Below, one piece after another: positions 1 through 10,471 of a stretch of DNA of 64,000 bases. Under the pieces are notes generated by a model. That model made no database searches. It saw only the letters and a program-made list of their open reading frames with translations, and had not been told where the DNA came from. The stretch lies in assembly GCA_016716705.1 (NCBI GenBank), contig JADJVF010000013.1, forward strand, positions 1 through 64,000, written 5' to 3'. Every line of letters begins with the position of its first letter. Position 1 is the stretch's first letter. A program made the position numbers and the translations under genes. Source of the DNA: Holophagales bacterium (GTDB lineage: Bacteria > Acidobacteriota > Thermoanaerobaculia > UBA5066).

Positions 1-1276
<1,276 letters not shown>

Positions 1277-1298
1277 GGAGCCTCCATACAGGCGGCGG

Positions 1299-1304
1299 AG
1301 TTTA
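1299..1304 (-). promoter_or_regulatory. possible -10 element (TAAACT) for the phosphofructokinase gene
   Basis: Read on the minus strand, TAAACT lies 22 nt before the ATG at 1276 in an otherwise very GC-rich leader. No convincing -35 element is visible, so this rests on the AT-rich hexamer and its spacing alone. Confidence 0.25.
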
Positions 1305-1385
1305 TGGCAGGGGCGGGGAGGGTCCCCGGTCGCGTTCCGAGACGTCCGGGCCCGGATCCCGTGGTCCGTCCGCCCGGATCTCAGG

Positions 1386-3302
1386 TCATTCGTCCACCGG
1401 GCGGACGAGCGCGGCGTACGTCGCGGGCCAGGCCGCGGGAGTGCCGGCATTCCTGGCGAAGGGCGTACGGGGGAAGTACCGCGCGGTCGCGACGCCGATC
1501 CGCGCGGCGAGAGGGGTATCGCCCAGGTCCCTCGCGAGGAGGGCCACGACGGCCAGAACGGTGGGGCTCTCCGCGCGGTTCTTCGGAAGGGAGCGAAAGA
1601 CCGTCTCTGCGATCCCGGTTCGTCCGAGGAGGCGGAGGCTCTCGATGAGGAGCGCGTCGCTCGTCTCGCCCGGCCAGAGACGGACGAGCTTCTCCGCGAG
1701 GGCGAGCGCGCGGTCGAGATGTCCGGTCTCGTGCGCGCGGAGAACCTGCTCCGTCAGCGAGGCGAGGTAGACGGATCCCGAAGCGGGGTCCGAGACGCCG
1801 CTCCACAGGGAGCGGCCGAAGAAGTTCCATCGCGGGGGCGGCGCGATGATGGACGCGAGCTCGGGCGGGAAGGGGACGAGGCGCGGCCCCAGCTCGGGAT
1901 GACGCTCGTACCAGGGAGGCCGCTGGAGCCTCGCCGCGACGGCCTCCGGCGAGCCCGCCGCCGAAGCGGCGAAGTACCAGGGGTAGAGGAGGTGCGGGGA
2001 CGCGGACGGCACGGTCGACAGGACCTGGTCCGGCGGGACGCTCGGCCGGCCGGCGTCGTCGGGCGCGACGGCGAGCGCAGGGACCTGTCGCGCGAGCTCG
2101 GGTGTGAGGACTCCGCGCCGGCAGTTCGCGACGTACGTGTCGACCAGCGACGGGTGGACCAGGAGCGGAGGTACGTTCAGGGCGATCGAAGCGCCGAGAA
2201 GGAGCCTGCGGGACCCCGTGGAGAACCGTTCCACGACGAGAGCCGCCCAGGGCGCGAGGAGGGGAATCGCGGGGACGAGGAAGCGGGGCCCCCACCCGCC
2301 GACCCCGTGCCACGCCCACCAGGCGGACGCGGTGACGAGAAGGGCGAGCGCGGCCGAGAGACTCCCGAGCGCGGCGAAGCGGCGTGCCGGGTCTCCGGAC
2401 GCTCGGACCGCACGGATGAGTCCCGCGACGGCGAGGACCGCAGCGGGAAAGAAGAGAAGGAGGCCACGGTTCGGCCCGACGAGGAGCCGCCAGGCCCCGT
2501 CGAGGACGGGGTGGGAGAACCCCTCTCCGGAATACCCTCCGAACGGTCTGCCGAAGCGGGAGATCTCGAATCCGAGCCACGTCACGAGAGGCACGAGAGA
2601 GCCTGCGCCGGCGAATGCCGGGAGCGACACGCGGCGGCCGGGTACCGCCAGGAGCGGAAGGAGCAGGAGGGGCGAGACGGCCGCGAGGCTCGACTTGAGG
2701 AGGACGGCGAACCCGGCGGCGGCTCCCGCTCCGGCGGCGAGGCGGCGGGCCGACCCCGGGTCCCCGGCCCGGGCCGCGCCGAACGCGAGTGCCGCCGCGC
2801 CGCCGAGCGCCGCGGCCTGGAGCGGCTCGGAGAAGTCCGAGGTCGCGTAGGCGCCGAGAGGGGATCCGAGGACGCAGAGAACGAGAGCGAGCGTCTCCGC
2901 GGGGCCCGACGCCCCCGCGAACCGGGCGGTCGCGCCGGCGGAAAGCGCCGCCAGGAGAACGGCCGCGAGCGGGGCGAGGAGGAAGAGGGGTTGCGACGTC
3001 CCGGGTCCCAGCTTCCGCTCGACGCCGGGCGCGAGGAACGCCGCGGGGACCTGGACGAGGCTCGTTCCGAGGCCGTACCGCGAGACCGAATCGACGCCGC
3101 GGTCGACGCCGCGGGGCGCCCCTCGGGCCAGTCCGATCTCGCCCGTCTCGACGATGGCGACCGCGGTCCCGATCGTCTGGCGGCCGTCGGAGACCTTTCC
3201 CGCGTGGCGGTCGTCCGCGGTCAGGACGAGGAAGGCCACCAGGAAGAGGGGCAGGCGCCAGCTGCGGCGGTGGCTCCCGCTGGCCCCTCGGCGGTTCGTC
3301 AC
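1386..3302 (-). CDS. polytopic membrane glycosyltransferase-like protein (GT-C/PMT type)
   Basis: Predicted 638-residue inner-membrane protein. I chose the GTG at 3302 because residues upstream of it are low quality and overlap the divergent gene. About ten hydrophobic segments fill residues 15-400. Loop patterns such as SRYGLGTSLVQVPAAF and SDFSEPLQAAALGG resemble lipid-carrier-dependent GT-C transferases, where a YGLG loop and an FSEP loop recur. The last 150 residues are soluble and helical, with a TPR-like look (LDRALALAEKLVRLWPGE). It is divergent from the SGNH hydrolase with a 48-bp gap, so both probably share a promoter region at the edge of the polysaccharide locus. Sugar donor and acceptor cannot be read from the sequence. 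Confidence 0.75.
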   Translation of the reverse strand: MTNRRGASGSHRRSWRLPLFLVAFLVLTADDRHAGKVSDGRQTIGTAVAIVETGEIGLARGAPRGVDRGVDSVSRYGLGTSLVQVPAAFLAPGVERKLGPGTSQPLFLLAPLAAVLLAALSAGATARFAGASGPAETLALVLCVLGSPLGAYATSDFSEPLQAAALGGAAALAFGAARAGDPGSARRLAAGAGAAAGFAVLLKSSLAAVSPLLLLPLLAVPGRRVSLPAFAGAGSLVPLVTWLGFEISRFGRPFGGYSGEGFSHPVLDGAWRLLVGPNRGLLLFFPAAVLAVAGLIRAVRASGDPARRFAALGSLSAALALLVTASAWWAWHGVGGWGPRFLVPAIPLLAPWAALVVERFSTGSRRLLLGASIALNVPPLLVHPSLVDTYVANCRRGVLTPELARQVPALAVAPDDAGRPSVPPDQVLSTVPSASPHLLYPWYFAASAAGSPEAVAARLQRPPWYERHPELGPRLVPFPPELASIIAPPPRWNFFGRSLWSGVSDPASGSVYLASLTEQVLRAHETGHLDRALALAEKLVRLWPGETSDALLIESLRLLGRTGIAETVFRSLPKNRAESPTVLAVVALLARDLGDTPLAARIGVATARYFPRTPFARNAGTPAAWPATYAALVRPVDE

Positions 3303-3350
3303 CGGGCGAGCGTAGCTCAGCGTCCGGGAATCCGTGGCATCCTCCCCCGG

Positions 3351-4552
3351 ATGCTCACGAAGCCGGTTCGCTGGCTCGCCGCGAACGTGCTCGTGCCCGC
3401 GGCCATCGCCGTTGCCCTCTTCTCCGTCCTCGAGGTGGGATGGCGCGTGGCCGGGAGGCTGGGCAGCGGCGAGTGGCCCGTGACGGAACAGGAACGCGGC
3501 ACCCGTCAGGTTCGTGCCATCGGCGCCGCCTACCGCCTTCACCCGTTCCTCTCGGTCGCGGGCCGGCCGGGGCGGTCCTCCGTCTGCCGGGGCACGTGGC
3601 GACGTTCAACTCGTTCGGCACGCGGGGCCCCGAGGTGGAAATGCCGAAGCCGAAGGGGCGTTTCCGGGTCGTCTGCGAAGGGGGGTCCACGACGTTCGAC
3701 CTCCTCGCCGCGGACGACGCGAGCACCTGGCCGGCGCGGCTCGCCCGGGAGCTCGGCCCGGGCGCCGACGTCGTGAACGGCGGCTTCCCCGGCTGGACGA
3801 GCGTGCAGAACCTCGTCGCGCTGGAGCTGCGCGACGTCGACTTCTCGCCGGATCTCGTCGTCGTCTTCGCCGGCATCAACGACACCCAGCCCGCCGGTCA
3901 CGTCCCCTTCTTCCGCGACTACTCCGTCGGGCACGGAGAGATCCTTCCGCGGATCCTGGGCGCGGTGCCGCCTCCGCTTCCGCTCGTCTCACGCCTCGTC
4001 TTCGTGGAGTGGCTCCGGAACCGGATCGGATCCGGCACCCGTGGCGTCGACGGTCGCGGCTACGCGCCGGCGTGGCAGTGGCACGGAGGCGCGCGCCGGG
4101 ACGCGATGCCGGAGGAGGGCGTCGACGTTTTCCGCCGGAACCTCCGGTCGATGGCGGGTGTCGCCACCGCGTTCGGGGCCCGGACCCTCGTCGTCGCCCA
4201 GACGGCGAGGCTTCGCGCCGGGCGGGAGGAAGCGGACCGGGACTACCTCGAGTCGTGGACACCGGGGCTGACCTGGAAGGGATACCTCGACGGCGTTCGC
4301 CGCTACAACGCCGCTGCCCGGCAGCTCGCGGACGAGGGAGTCGCCTCGTTCTTCGACCCCTTCGCCTCCGGGGGCTTCACGGACGCCGACTTCGCGGATC
4401 CGGTGCATTTTTCGGCGGTCGGCTCGGACCGGTTCGCCCGGCTCCTCGCCGCGGAGGTCGAGAAGGCCCGCGCGAGCGCGACCGTCGCGCCCCTTGCTAA
4501 CATCGGGACCGGGCCCGTCTCGTCGGGTCCCGGCCAGCATGAACGAAGATAG
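3351..4552 (+). CDS. SGNH/GDSL hydrolase, membrane-anchored, frame interrupted near 3570
   Basis: Predicted esterase/acetyl-hydrolase acting on surface glycans. The ATG at 3351 opens a frame with a signal anchor (WLAANVLVPAAIAVALFS). After YRLHPFLSVAGRPG the match continues in the next frame (AVLRLPGHVATFNSFGTRG), so one base appears to be missing in the G run 3569-3572. The downstream frame carries the family blocks: GGSTTF (GDS-like nucleophile block), AGINDTQ (GxND block) and DPVHFSAVGSD (DxxH block with catalytic Asp and His). The 3' end overlaps the start of the next gene by 14 bp. Since both halves are intact, a sequence error is more likely than decay. Polysaccharide O-deacylation is inferred from the neighbours. 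Confidence 0.8.
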
Positions 4553-4916
4553 GAAGTTCGGTTTCGTCGTCGGGGGAGCGCTCGCCCTCCTGGGCTCGGC
4601 GCTCGTCCTCGCAGGCTCCCGGCTCGCTGGTCCGGTTCTGGGCGGGGCGGGGGCCCTCCTGCTCCTTCTCGGGGCGGCCGTCCCGGGTCTCCTCGGCCCC
4701 CTCCACCGTGGGTGGATGGCCTTCGCCCGGGTGCTCGGACGCGTGAACACGGCCCTCTTCCTCGGCCTCGTTTTCTTCCTCGTTCTCACCCCGCTCGGTT
4801 TCGCCTTCCGCCTGTCGGGACGCGACGAGCTCGCGCGCCGCCGGCGGCGCCGGACCGGATGGGTCCCCTACCCGGAGCGCAACCGCGACCCGCGCCACTT
4901 CGAGAAGATGTTCTGA
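4539..4916 (+). CDS. SxtJ-like small membrane protein
   Basis: Predicted 125-residue membrane protein. The start is MNEDRKFGFVVGGALALL; three hydrophobic helices follow (about residues 8-28, 30-50 and 65-85), then an Arg-rich tail ending in RDPRHFEKMF. This start and tail are typical of the SxtJ family, which is found next to NodU-type carbamoyltransferases in polysaccharide and saxitoxin-type clusters. Its stop overlaps the next start (ATGA), so it is translationally coupled. The biochemical role of SxtJ proteins is not established; assistance to the carbamoyltransferase is inference from conserved neighbourhood. Confidence 0.82.
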   Translation: MNEDRKFGFVVGGALALLGSALVLAGSRLAGPVLGGAGALLLLLGAAVPGLLGPLHRGWMAFARVLGRVNTALFLGLVFFLVLTPLGFAFRLSGRDELARRRRRRTGWVPYPERNRDPRHFEKMF

Positions 4917-5074
4917 TGGCCAAGCACGAGGTCCTCGCCGAGCTCTGGGAGTTCCTGAAGTACCGCAAGAAGTACTGGCTGGCTCCCATCCTCTTCCTCC
5001 TGATCCTCGTCGGGTTCCTGCTCGTCCTCGCCGAGAAGAGCGTCCTGGCGCCGTTCATCTACACGCTCTTCTGA
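4916..5074 (+). CDS. DUF5989-type 52-residue membrane protein
   Basis: Very short gene overlapping the SxtJ-like stop codon by four bases. The product starts MAKHEVLAELWEFLKYRKKY and then has one hydrophobic helix (about residues 21-42) and a short tail. The WEFLKxRKK amphipathic start followed by a single helix is the hallmark of the DUF5989 family, which sits between SxtJ and carbamoyltransferase genes in many bacteria. The following GTG start is only two bases past its stop. Function unknown; a membrane adaptor for the carbamoyltransferase is a reasonable guess only. Confidence 0.85.
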   Translation: MAKHEVLAELWEFLKYRKKYWLAPILFLLILVGFLLVLAEKSVLAPFIYTLF

Positions 5075-5076
5075 AC

Positions 5077-6948
5077 GTGCCAAAGCGCATCCTCGGCCTC
5101 TCGGCCTACTACCACGACTCCGCCGCCGCCCTCGTCGTCGACGGCGAGATCGTCGCGGCCGCGCAGGAAGAGCGCTTCACGCGGAAGAAGCACGACGCCG
5201 GCTTTCCGCGCCACGCCGCCCTCTGGTGCCTGAAGGAGGGGGGCGTCGAGCCCGCCTCGCTCGACGCCGTCGCCTTCTACGACAAGCCGCTCCTGAAGTT
5301 CGAGCGCCTCTTCGAGACGTACCTCGACTTCGCGCCCCGCGGCTTCCGCTCCTTCCTGAAGGCGATGCCGCTCTGGATGCGCGAGAAGCTCTGGATGAAG
5401 GACCGGATCCGCGAGGAGCTCGCGTTTCCCGGAGAGATCCTCTTCGCCGAGCACCACGAGTCGCACGCGGCGTCGGCGTTCTTCCCGTCTCCCTACGAGG
5501 AGGCGGCCGTCCTGACGATGGACGGCGTCGGCGAGTGGGCGACCTCCTCGATCGGCCACGGGAAGGGCGCGTCGCTCGACATGCTCCTCGAGCTGCGGTT
5601 TCCCCACTCGGTCGGCCTCCTCTACTCGGCGTTCACCTACTTCTGCGGGTTCAAGGTGAACAGCGGCGAGTACAAGCTGATGGGGCTCGCGCCCTACGGG
5701 GAGCCGCGGTTCGCGGACGTCATCCGGCGGGAGGTCGTCGAGGTGCACGACGACGGGTCGATCCGGCTCGACCTCGACAAGCTCGAGTTCGCGCACGGCC
5801 TCACGATGACGGGACGGGCGTTCGAGCGCCTCTTCGGGGGGCCGGCGCGGGCGGCGGAGTCGCTCCTGACTCAGCGCGAGATGGACCTCGCGGCGTCCGT
5901 GCAGGCCGTCACCGAGGAGATCGTCCTGAAGATGGCCCGGCACGCGAAAGAGCTCACGGGCGCCAGGCACCTCTGCCTCGCCGGAGGCGTCGCGCTGAAC
6001 TGCGTCGCGAACGGGGCGCTGGCGCGCGCGGGTCTCTTCGACGACCTCTTCGTCCAGCCGGCGGCCGGTGACGCGGGAGGGGCCGTGGGCGCGGCCCTGG
6101 CGGTCTGGCACCGCAGGATGGGCGGGCCGCGGTCGAGCCCGGAGAGGCTCGGGACGTGGACGTCCCCCGCAGCGGGGAGCGGCCTTCCGCCGTACGCCGA
6201 CGGCATGAAAGGGGCGTTCCTCGGCCCCGCCTTCTCCCCGGAGGAGATCGCCGGCTGGCTGCGCGGGAAGGGCCTGCCGTTCCGGACGGTGCCGTCCGCC
6301 GAGCTCCCGGACGTCGTCGCCGGGCTTCTCGCCGGGGAGAAGGTCGTCGGCCTGCTGCAGGGGCGGATGGAGTTCGGGCCGCGCGCCCTCGGCGGGCGGA
6401 GCATCCTGGGCGACCCGCGCTCTCCGAAGATGCAGTCGGTCATGAACCTGAAGATCAAGTTCCGCGAGTCGTTCCGGCCCTTCGCGCCGTCCGTCCTGCG
6501 CGAGGACGTCGCGGAGTGGTTCGAGCACGACGGCGACTCTCCCTACATGCTCCTGACGGCCGACGTGAGGAAGGAGCTGCGGCGCGAGATGACCCCGGCC
6601 GAGCAGGCGCTCTGGGGGATCGAGAAGCTGAACGTCCCCCGGTCGAGCATCCCCGCGGTGACGCACGTCGACTACTCGGCACGGCTCCAGACGGTGCGGC
6701 GCGAGACGAACCCGGTCTACCACGCGATCCTCTCCGCCTTCAAGGCGAGGACGGGCTGCCCGGTCGTCGTCAACACGTCGTTCAACGTGCGCGGCGAGCC
6801 GATCGTCTGCACGCCGGAGGACGCCTGGCGCTGCTTCATGCGGACGTCGATGGACGCCCTCGTCCTCGAGAACCACGTCCTCCTGCGCGAGGAGCAGCCG
6901 GAGCTCGTCGAGACGGAGGACTGGCGGTCCTCCTTCACGCTCGACTGA
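5077..6948 (+). CDS. carbamoyltransferase, NodU/CmcH/TobZ family
   Basis: Predicted to transfer a carbamoyl group from carbamoyl phosphate, via carbamoyl-AMP, to a hydroxyl of a sugar or lipid intermediate. The 623-residue product is full length for the family. The N-terminal Kae1-like domain (1-350) has the metal-binding HHESH at 126-130 and GGVALNC at 303-309; the C-terminal domain carries FGPRALGGRS at 433-442 and a late NTSFNVRGEPIVCTP. The start is a GTG two bases after the DUF5989 stop. The SxtJ-DUF5989-carbamoyltransferase order plus a following glycosyltransferase points to O-carbamoylation of a surface glycan; the actual acceptor cannot be read from the sequence. Confidence 0.95.
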   Translation: MPKRILGLSAYYHDSAAALVVDGEIVAAAQEERFTRKKHDAGFPRHAALWCLKEGGVEPASLDAVAFYDKPLLKFERLFETYLDFAPRGFRSFLKAMPLWMREKLWMKDRIREELAFPGEILFAEHHESHAASAFFPSPYEEAAVLTMDGVGEWATSSIGHGKGASLDMLLELRFPHSVGLLYSAFTYFCGFKVNSGEYKLMGLAPYGEPRFADVIRREVVEVHDDGSIRLDLDKLEFAHGLTMTGRAFERLFGGPARAAESLLTQREMDLAASVQAVTEEIVLKMARHAKELTGARHLCLAGGVALNCVANGALARAGLFDDLFVQPAAGDAGGAVGAALAVWHRRMGGPRSSPERLGTWTSPAAGSGLPPYADGMKGAFLGPAFSPEEIAGWLRGKGLPFRTVPSAELPDVVAGLLAGEKVVGLLQGRMEFGPRALGGRSILGDPRSPKMQSVMNLKIKFRESFRPFAPSVLREDVAEWFEHDGDSPYMLLTADVRKELRREMTPAEQALWGIEKLNVPRSSIPAVTHVDYSARLQTVRRETNPVYHAILSAFKARTGCPVVVNTSFNVRGEPIVCTPEDAWRCFMRTSMDALVLENHVLLREEQPELVETEDWRSSFTLD

Positions 6949-6971
6949 GCGCGGACCGATCCCGAAACCGG

Positions 6972-7985
6972 ATGAAGATCGTCTACGTCGTCGCCAGCCT
7001 CGATGTCTCCGGAGGGGTCCGGGTCATCGTCGAGCACGTCGAGGAGCTTCGGCGGCGCGGGCACGACGCCACCATCCTTTCGCTCGAGCCGCCCGCGAGG
7101 TGGATGGAGATCCCGGTCCCGGTGACCGTCGTCCCCGGGATCTCCAGGTCGACGCTGCCGGCGGCGGACCTCTACCTCGCGACCTGGTACGAGACGGTGG
7201 TGCCGACGGCCCGGGCGGCCGGCCTCGCGCGCACGGTCCACTTCTGCCAGGGATACGAGGCGCCCCACCCGCACCTCTTCTCCGAGTTCGGCCGGATCGA
7301 CGAGGCCTACCGGCTCGGCATTCCCAAGATCGTCATCTCGGCGCACCTCGTCGACGTCCTCTCCCCGCTCTATCCCGGCGAGTACCACGTGATTCCGCAG
7401 GCGATCCGCGCGGCGAGCTTCGCTCCCGCCGAGCCGGGGCCGCGATCGCCGGGACCCCTGCCGACGGTCGGGGTCGTCGGGCCTTTCGAAGCCGAGATGA
7501 AGGGGATCCGTTTCGCTCTCGAGGCCGTCGTCGAGCTGCGGCGCGAGGGCCGCGCCGTTCGTCTCCACCGCGCGAGCCAGATGCCGCTCACCGACGCCGA
7601 GCGCGCCCTCTGCCCGCCGGACGCCTACGACCTGAGCCGTCCTGCCGCCGACATGCCGGCCTGGTACGCGGGGCTCGACCTGCTGATCCACCCCTCGTTC
7701 CACGCGGAGGGCTTTCCCCTCCCGCCCCTGGAGGCCATGGCGTCCGGAGTCCCGGTCGTCCTGACGGACATCCCGTCGTTCCGCCCGATCCCCGCCGACG
7801 CGGTCGCGCGCGTGCCGCCGGGCGACGCCCGGGCGATGGCCCGGGAGGCGCGGCGGCTCCTGGACGAACCGGAGCTCTGGTCCCGCCGGCGCCTGCGGGC
7901 GCTCGAGGTCGCCCGCACCTTCACGATCGGGCGGGCCGTCGACGCGCTGGAAGTCGTGCTGGACGGGATCCTGCGGCGCAGGTGA
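6972..7985 (+). CDS. glycosyltransferase, GT-B fold (GT4-like)
   Basis: 337-residue cytoplasmic glycosyltransferase using a nucleotide sugar. It opens with MKIVYVVASLDVSGGVRVIV, the glycine-rich acceptor-side loop of GT-B enzymes. The C-terminal Rossmann half shows HPSFHAEGFPLPPLEAMASG, containing the EX7E motif that binds the donor sugar nucleotide. It starts 24 bp after the carbamoyltransferase and is the last gene of the rightward group, ending tail-to-tail with the Wzt-like ATPase. Donor and linkage specificity are not readable. Confidence 0.9.
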   Translation: MKIVYVVASLDVSGGVRVIVEHVEELRRRGHDATILSLEPPARWMEIPVPVTVVPGISRSTLPAADLYLATWYETVVPTARAAGLARTVHFCQGYEAPHPHLFSEFGRIDEAYRLGIPKIVISAHLVDVLSPLYPGEYHVIPQAIRAASFAPAEPGPRSPGPLPTVGVVGPFEAEMKGIRFALEAVVELRREGRAVRLHRASQMPLTDAERALCPPDAYDLSRPAADMPAWYAGLDLLIHPSFHAEGFPLPPLEAMASGVPVVLTDIPSFRPIPADAVARVPPGDARAMAREARRLLDEPELWSRRRLRALEVARTFTIGRAVDALEVVLDGILRRR

Positions 7986-8004
7986 CGGAGGCGGGCCGCG
8001 GGCG

Positions 8005-9201
8005 TCAGCCCACGGCGTCCCAGCGAACGTCGACCCGCATGAGGCCATTCCGCCAGACCGGCGACTCGACGCGGAACCTCACGTCGCTCCGCTGGTCGTA
8101 GAGAGCGAGGGACGTCTCGTCTCCCACGTAGGCGAAGACGACGAACTCGCCCTTGCCGAGCGGAAGCGACGGGACGGTGATCCGGACGCGCTGCCGGTCC
8201 CGGCCGGAGAACGGGCCGGCGCCGTCGAGGCGCGAGTCGGCCGTGAAGCAGACGATGTTGTCGGGCGTGGAGACGGCGAGGTGGAGCTGGACGGGGCGGG
8301 CCGGGTCGTCGACGGCGAACTCGATCTCCGCCGCCCAGGCGTCTCCCGGCGCGAACTCGTGCCGTTCGAGGCCGTCGCGGTCGAAGAGCCGGACGGAGAG
8401 GATCTTCGCGTGGGTCCCGGCCCCGTCGGGGATGGCGCTCGCGGTCTCCCGGACTCCGTCCTTTGCCGCCAGGAACCGCTCGTATTCGAGGACGACCTTC
8501 TGCGCCTGACCCTCGGCCGCGACGAGGCCGTCGCGCAGCCAGAGGGCGTGGTCGCAGAACGTGGAGATGTAGTAGAGCGCGTGGCTGCAGAAGAAGATCG
8601 TCCGGCCCGAGCTCTTCAGGTCGAAGATCCGGTCGATGCACTTCTTCTGGAACCGCGCGTCGCCCACGGCGAGGGCCTCGTCGAGGATGACGACGTCGGG
8701 GAGGACCGCCGTGGCGACGGCGAACGCGAGGCGCATCGACATCCCCGAGGAGTAGGTCTTCACCGGCCGCTCGAAAAACTCGCCGAGCTCGGCGAACGCC
8801 TCGATCTCGGGGAGTGCGGCGTCGATCTCGGAGCGCGAGAGGCCCGTCAGCGCGGCCTGCAGCACCGCGTTCTGCCGGCCCGTCACCTCCGGGTGGAACG
8901 AGGCCCCCAGCTCCAGGATCGAGGCGATGCGGCCCGGGACCGTGAACTCGCCGGTCGTGGGAGGGGTCGTCCCGGCGAGGACCTTCAGGAGGGTGCTCTT
9001 GCCCGAGCCGTTCTCCCCGATGAGGCCCATCACCTCCCCGCGTTCGAGCCGGCCCGAGACGCTTCGAAGGGCGTACACCGGCTCGTGTCGCTTCCGGCCG
9101 GTGATGGCCTCGATCAGCCGGTCGGCAGGGCGCGGGTAGACGCGGTAGACCTTCGAGAGGTCCTGAAAGGCGAGTGCGGGAGTGCTCATCGCGGTCGTCA
9201 T
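8005..9201 (-). CDS. polysaccharide ABC transporter ATPase, Wzt type, with C-terminal carbohydrate-binding domain
   Basis: 398-residue ATPase for export of lipid-linked polysaccharide. The nucleotide-binding domain has Walker A GENGSGKST, signature YSSGMSMRLAFA and Walker B VVILDEAL. The short 'YALRSVSGRLERGEVMGLIG' approach is typical of Wzt/TagH ATPases. Residues from about 255 onward form a beta-rich domain resembling Wzt C-terminal domains that recognise a modified non-reducing end. It is the last gene of a leftward operon (12713 to 8005), 22 bp after a GT2 gene. ATG at 9201 is used; ATG at 9189 is an equally possible start. No permease (Wzm) lies in this window, which is unusual. Confidence 0.9.
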   Translation of the reverse strand: MTTAMSTPALAFQDLSKVYRVYPRPADRLIEAITGRKRHEPVYALRSVSGRLERGEVMGLIGENGSGKSTLLKVLAGTTPPTTGEFTVPGRIASILELGASFHPEVTGRQNAVLQAALTGLSRSEIDAALPEIEAFAELGEFFERPVKTYSSGMSMRLAFAVATAVLPDVVILDEALAVGDARFQKKCIDRIFDLKSSGRTIFFCSHALYYISTFCDHALWLRDGLVAAEGQAQKVVLEYERFLAAKDGVRETASAIPDGAGTHAKILSVRLFDRDGLERHEFAPGDAWAAEIEFAVDDPARPVQLHLAVSTPDNIVCFTADSRLDGAGPFSGRDRQRVRITVPSLPLGKGEFVVFAYVGDETSLALYDQRSDVRFRVESPVWRNGLMRVDVRWDAVG

Positions 9202-9223
9202 GGATCTTAGGGGACGGCCGCCT

Positions 9224-10471
9224 TCAGCGGCCCGGGCAGGCCATGACGTCCGAAAGCGCGAGGCGCGGGAGCTCGAGGCCGGCCGGGAGGAGGGACGCGA
9301 AGGCGTCGGAGGAGAAGAGCTCCTCGTCGCCCGGGTAGGTCGGGACGATGACCGGGGGGAACCGTGCGAAGAGCGCACGCGTCGGGACGGTACGAAGGCG
9401 CTCGTTCTCCCGCCGCTTCTCCTCGAGGCGGGGCAGGTCGACGGCGATCCGGTGGAGGGCCCTGAGGTTCGAGAGCGAGTGCTCTCCGGCGAGGTCCGGG
9501 CCGCACTCGGGCACTGGAACCCGCAGCAGGCGCGCGACGGCGCGGACGGCTCGCCGCCTCAGGCCCCGGGGGCCGGCGGCGAGCCCGGGGGGCCGCCCGG
9601 CGTCGCGGTACGGGTCGATCGTGAGGATGCCGCCGCCGGGCGCCGTCTCGCGGAGGATCCGCTCGGTCCGGTGGAGGAACGTCAGGAGGACGGCCGGGAG
9701 GAGCGCGGTCCGGAGCTCGTCGTCGACGTTCTTGAAGAACGTCGCGAAGGCGTTCTTCTCGATCAGGAACCCGCGGTTGAAGATGCCGAGGGCCTCGCCG
9801 GTGGCGCCCGACCGGTGGCGGACGACGGCGCGAGGCTCGTAGGCCGTACCGAGGCCGCGCGAGGCCAGGCGCAGGCCGAGGTCGACGTCCTCGAGGTAGG
9901 CGAAGAAGTCGTCGTCGAAGCCCCCCTGCGAGAGGAACGTCTCCTTCCGGATCGCCATGTTCCCGCCGCACGGGGCGAGCCGCGCCGTGCCGGGCGGGTC
10001 GTCGCGCACGTCCGCGAGCGGCCGGCCGAAGTCCTTCTGGAACGCGTGCCCGTCGAAGGCGAGGAGCGTGTCGCGGTAGTCGACCTTCGTCCCGTCCCAG
10101 CTGACGATCCGCCCCGTTACCGCCGCCACGTCTGTCGGAGCGACGTCGAGAGCCGAGACGAGAGCGGAGAGCCATCCCTTCTCGACCTTCGTGTCGTTGT
10201 TCAGGAGGACGAGCGTCTCGCCGCGGCTCGCCTGGGCCCCGAAACGGACGCCGGGAGCGAAACCGAGGTTGCGCCCCGCGGTCTGGAGCCGGACGGCCGG
10301 AAACTCCTCCCTCACGAACGAAGCGGTCCCGTCCGTCGAGCCGTTGTCGACGACGACGATCTCCACGTCGGCGGACGGCCAGCCGTCCTGGGCGAGCGAG
10401 GCGAGACAGGCCGCGAGGTGTTCCCGTCCGTCGTGGGTCAGGACGACGATCGAGACGGCGGGGTCGCTCAC
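9224..10471 (-). CDS. glycosyltransferase family 2
   Basis: 415-residue GT-A enzyme. It shows VSIVVLTHDGREHL at the start, VVVDNGSTDGT around residues 40-50, the LLNNDTKVE donor/metal motif near residue 93, and a later YLEDVDLGLRLASRG that supplies the catalytic ED region. This set is typical of rhamnosyl/galactosyl-type GT2 enzymes. The C-terminal 130 residues are an extra helical part. The GTG start overlaps the upstream glycosyltransferase stop by four bases, so translation is coupled within the leftward operon. Role: chain or side-branch extension of the surface polysaccharide; specificity unknown. Confidence 0.92.
   Translation of the reverse strand: MSDPAVSIVVLTHDGREHLAACLASLAQDGWPSADVEIVVVDNGSTDGTASFVREEFPAVRLQTAGRNLGFAPGVRFGAQASRGETLVLLNNDTKVEKGWLSALVSALDVAPTDVAAVTGRIVSWDGTKVDYRDTLLAFDGHAFQKDFGRPLADVRDDPPGTARLAPCGGNMAIRKETFLSQGGFDDDFFAYLEDVDLGLRLASRGLGTAYEPRAVVRHRSGATGEALGIFNRGFLIEKNAFATFFKNVDDELRTALLPAVLLTFLHRTERILRETAPGGGILTIDPYRDAGRPPGLAAGPRGLRRRAVRAVARLLRVPVPECGPDLAGEHSLSNLRALHRIAVDLPRLEEKRRENERLRTVPTRALFARFPPVIVPTYPGDEELFSSDAFASLLPAGLELPRLALSDVMACPGR

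Noticed and set aside
5059..6876. 605-codon open frame on the minus strand
   Set aside because: It is antisense to the carbamoyltransferase, has Asp/Arg/Glu-rich composition without motifs, and arises from codon bias at high G+C.
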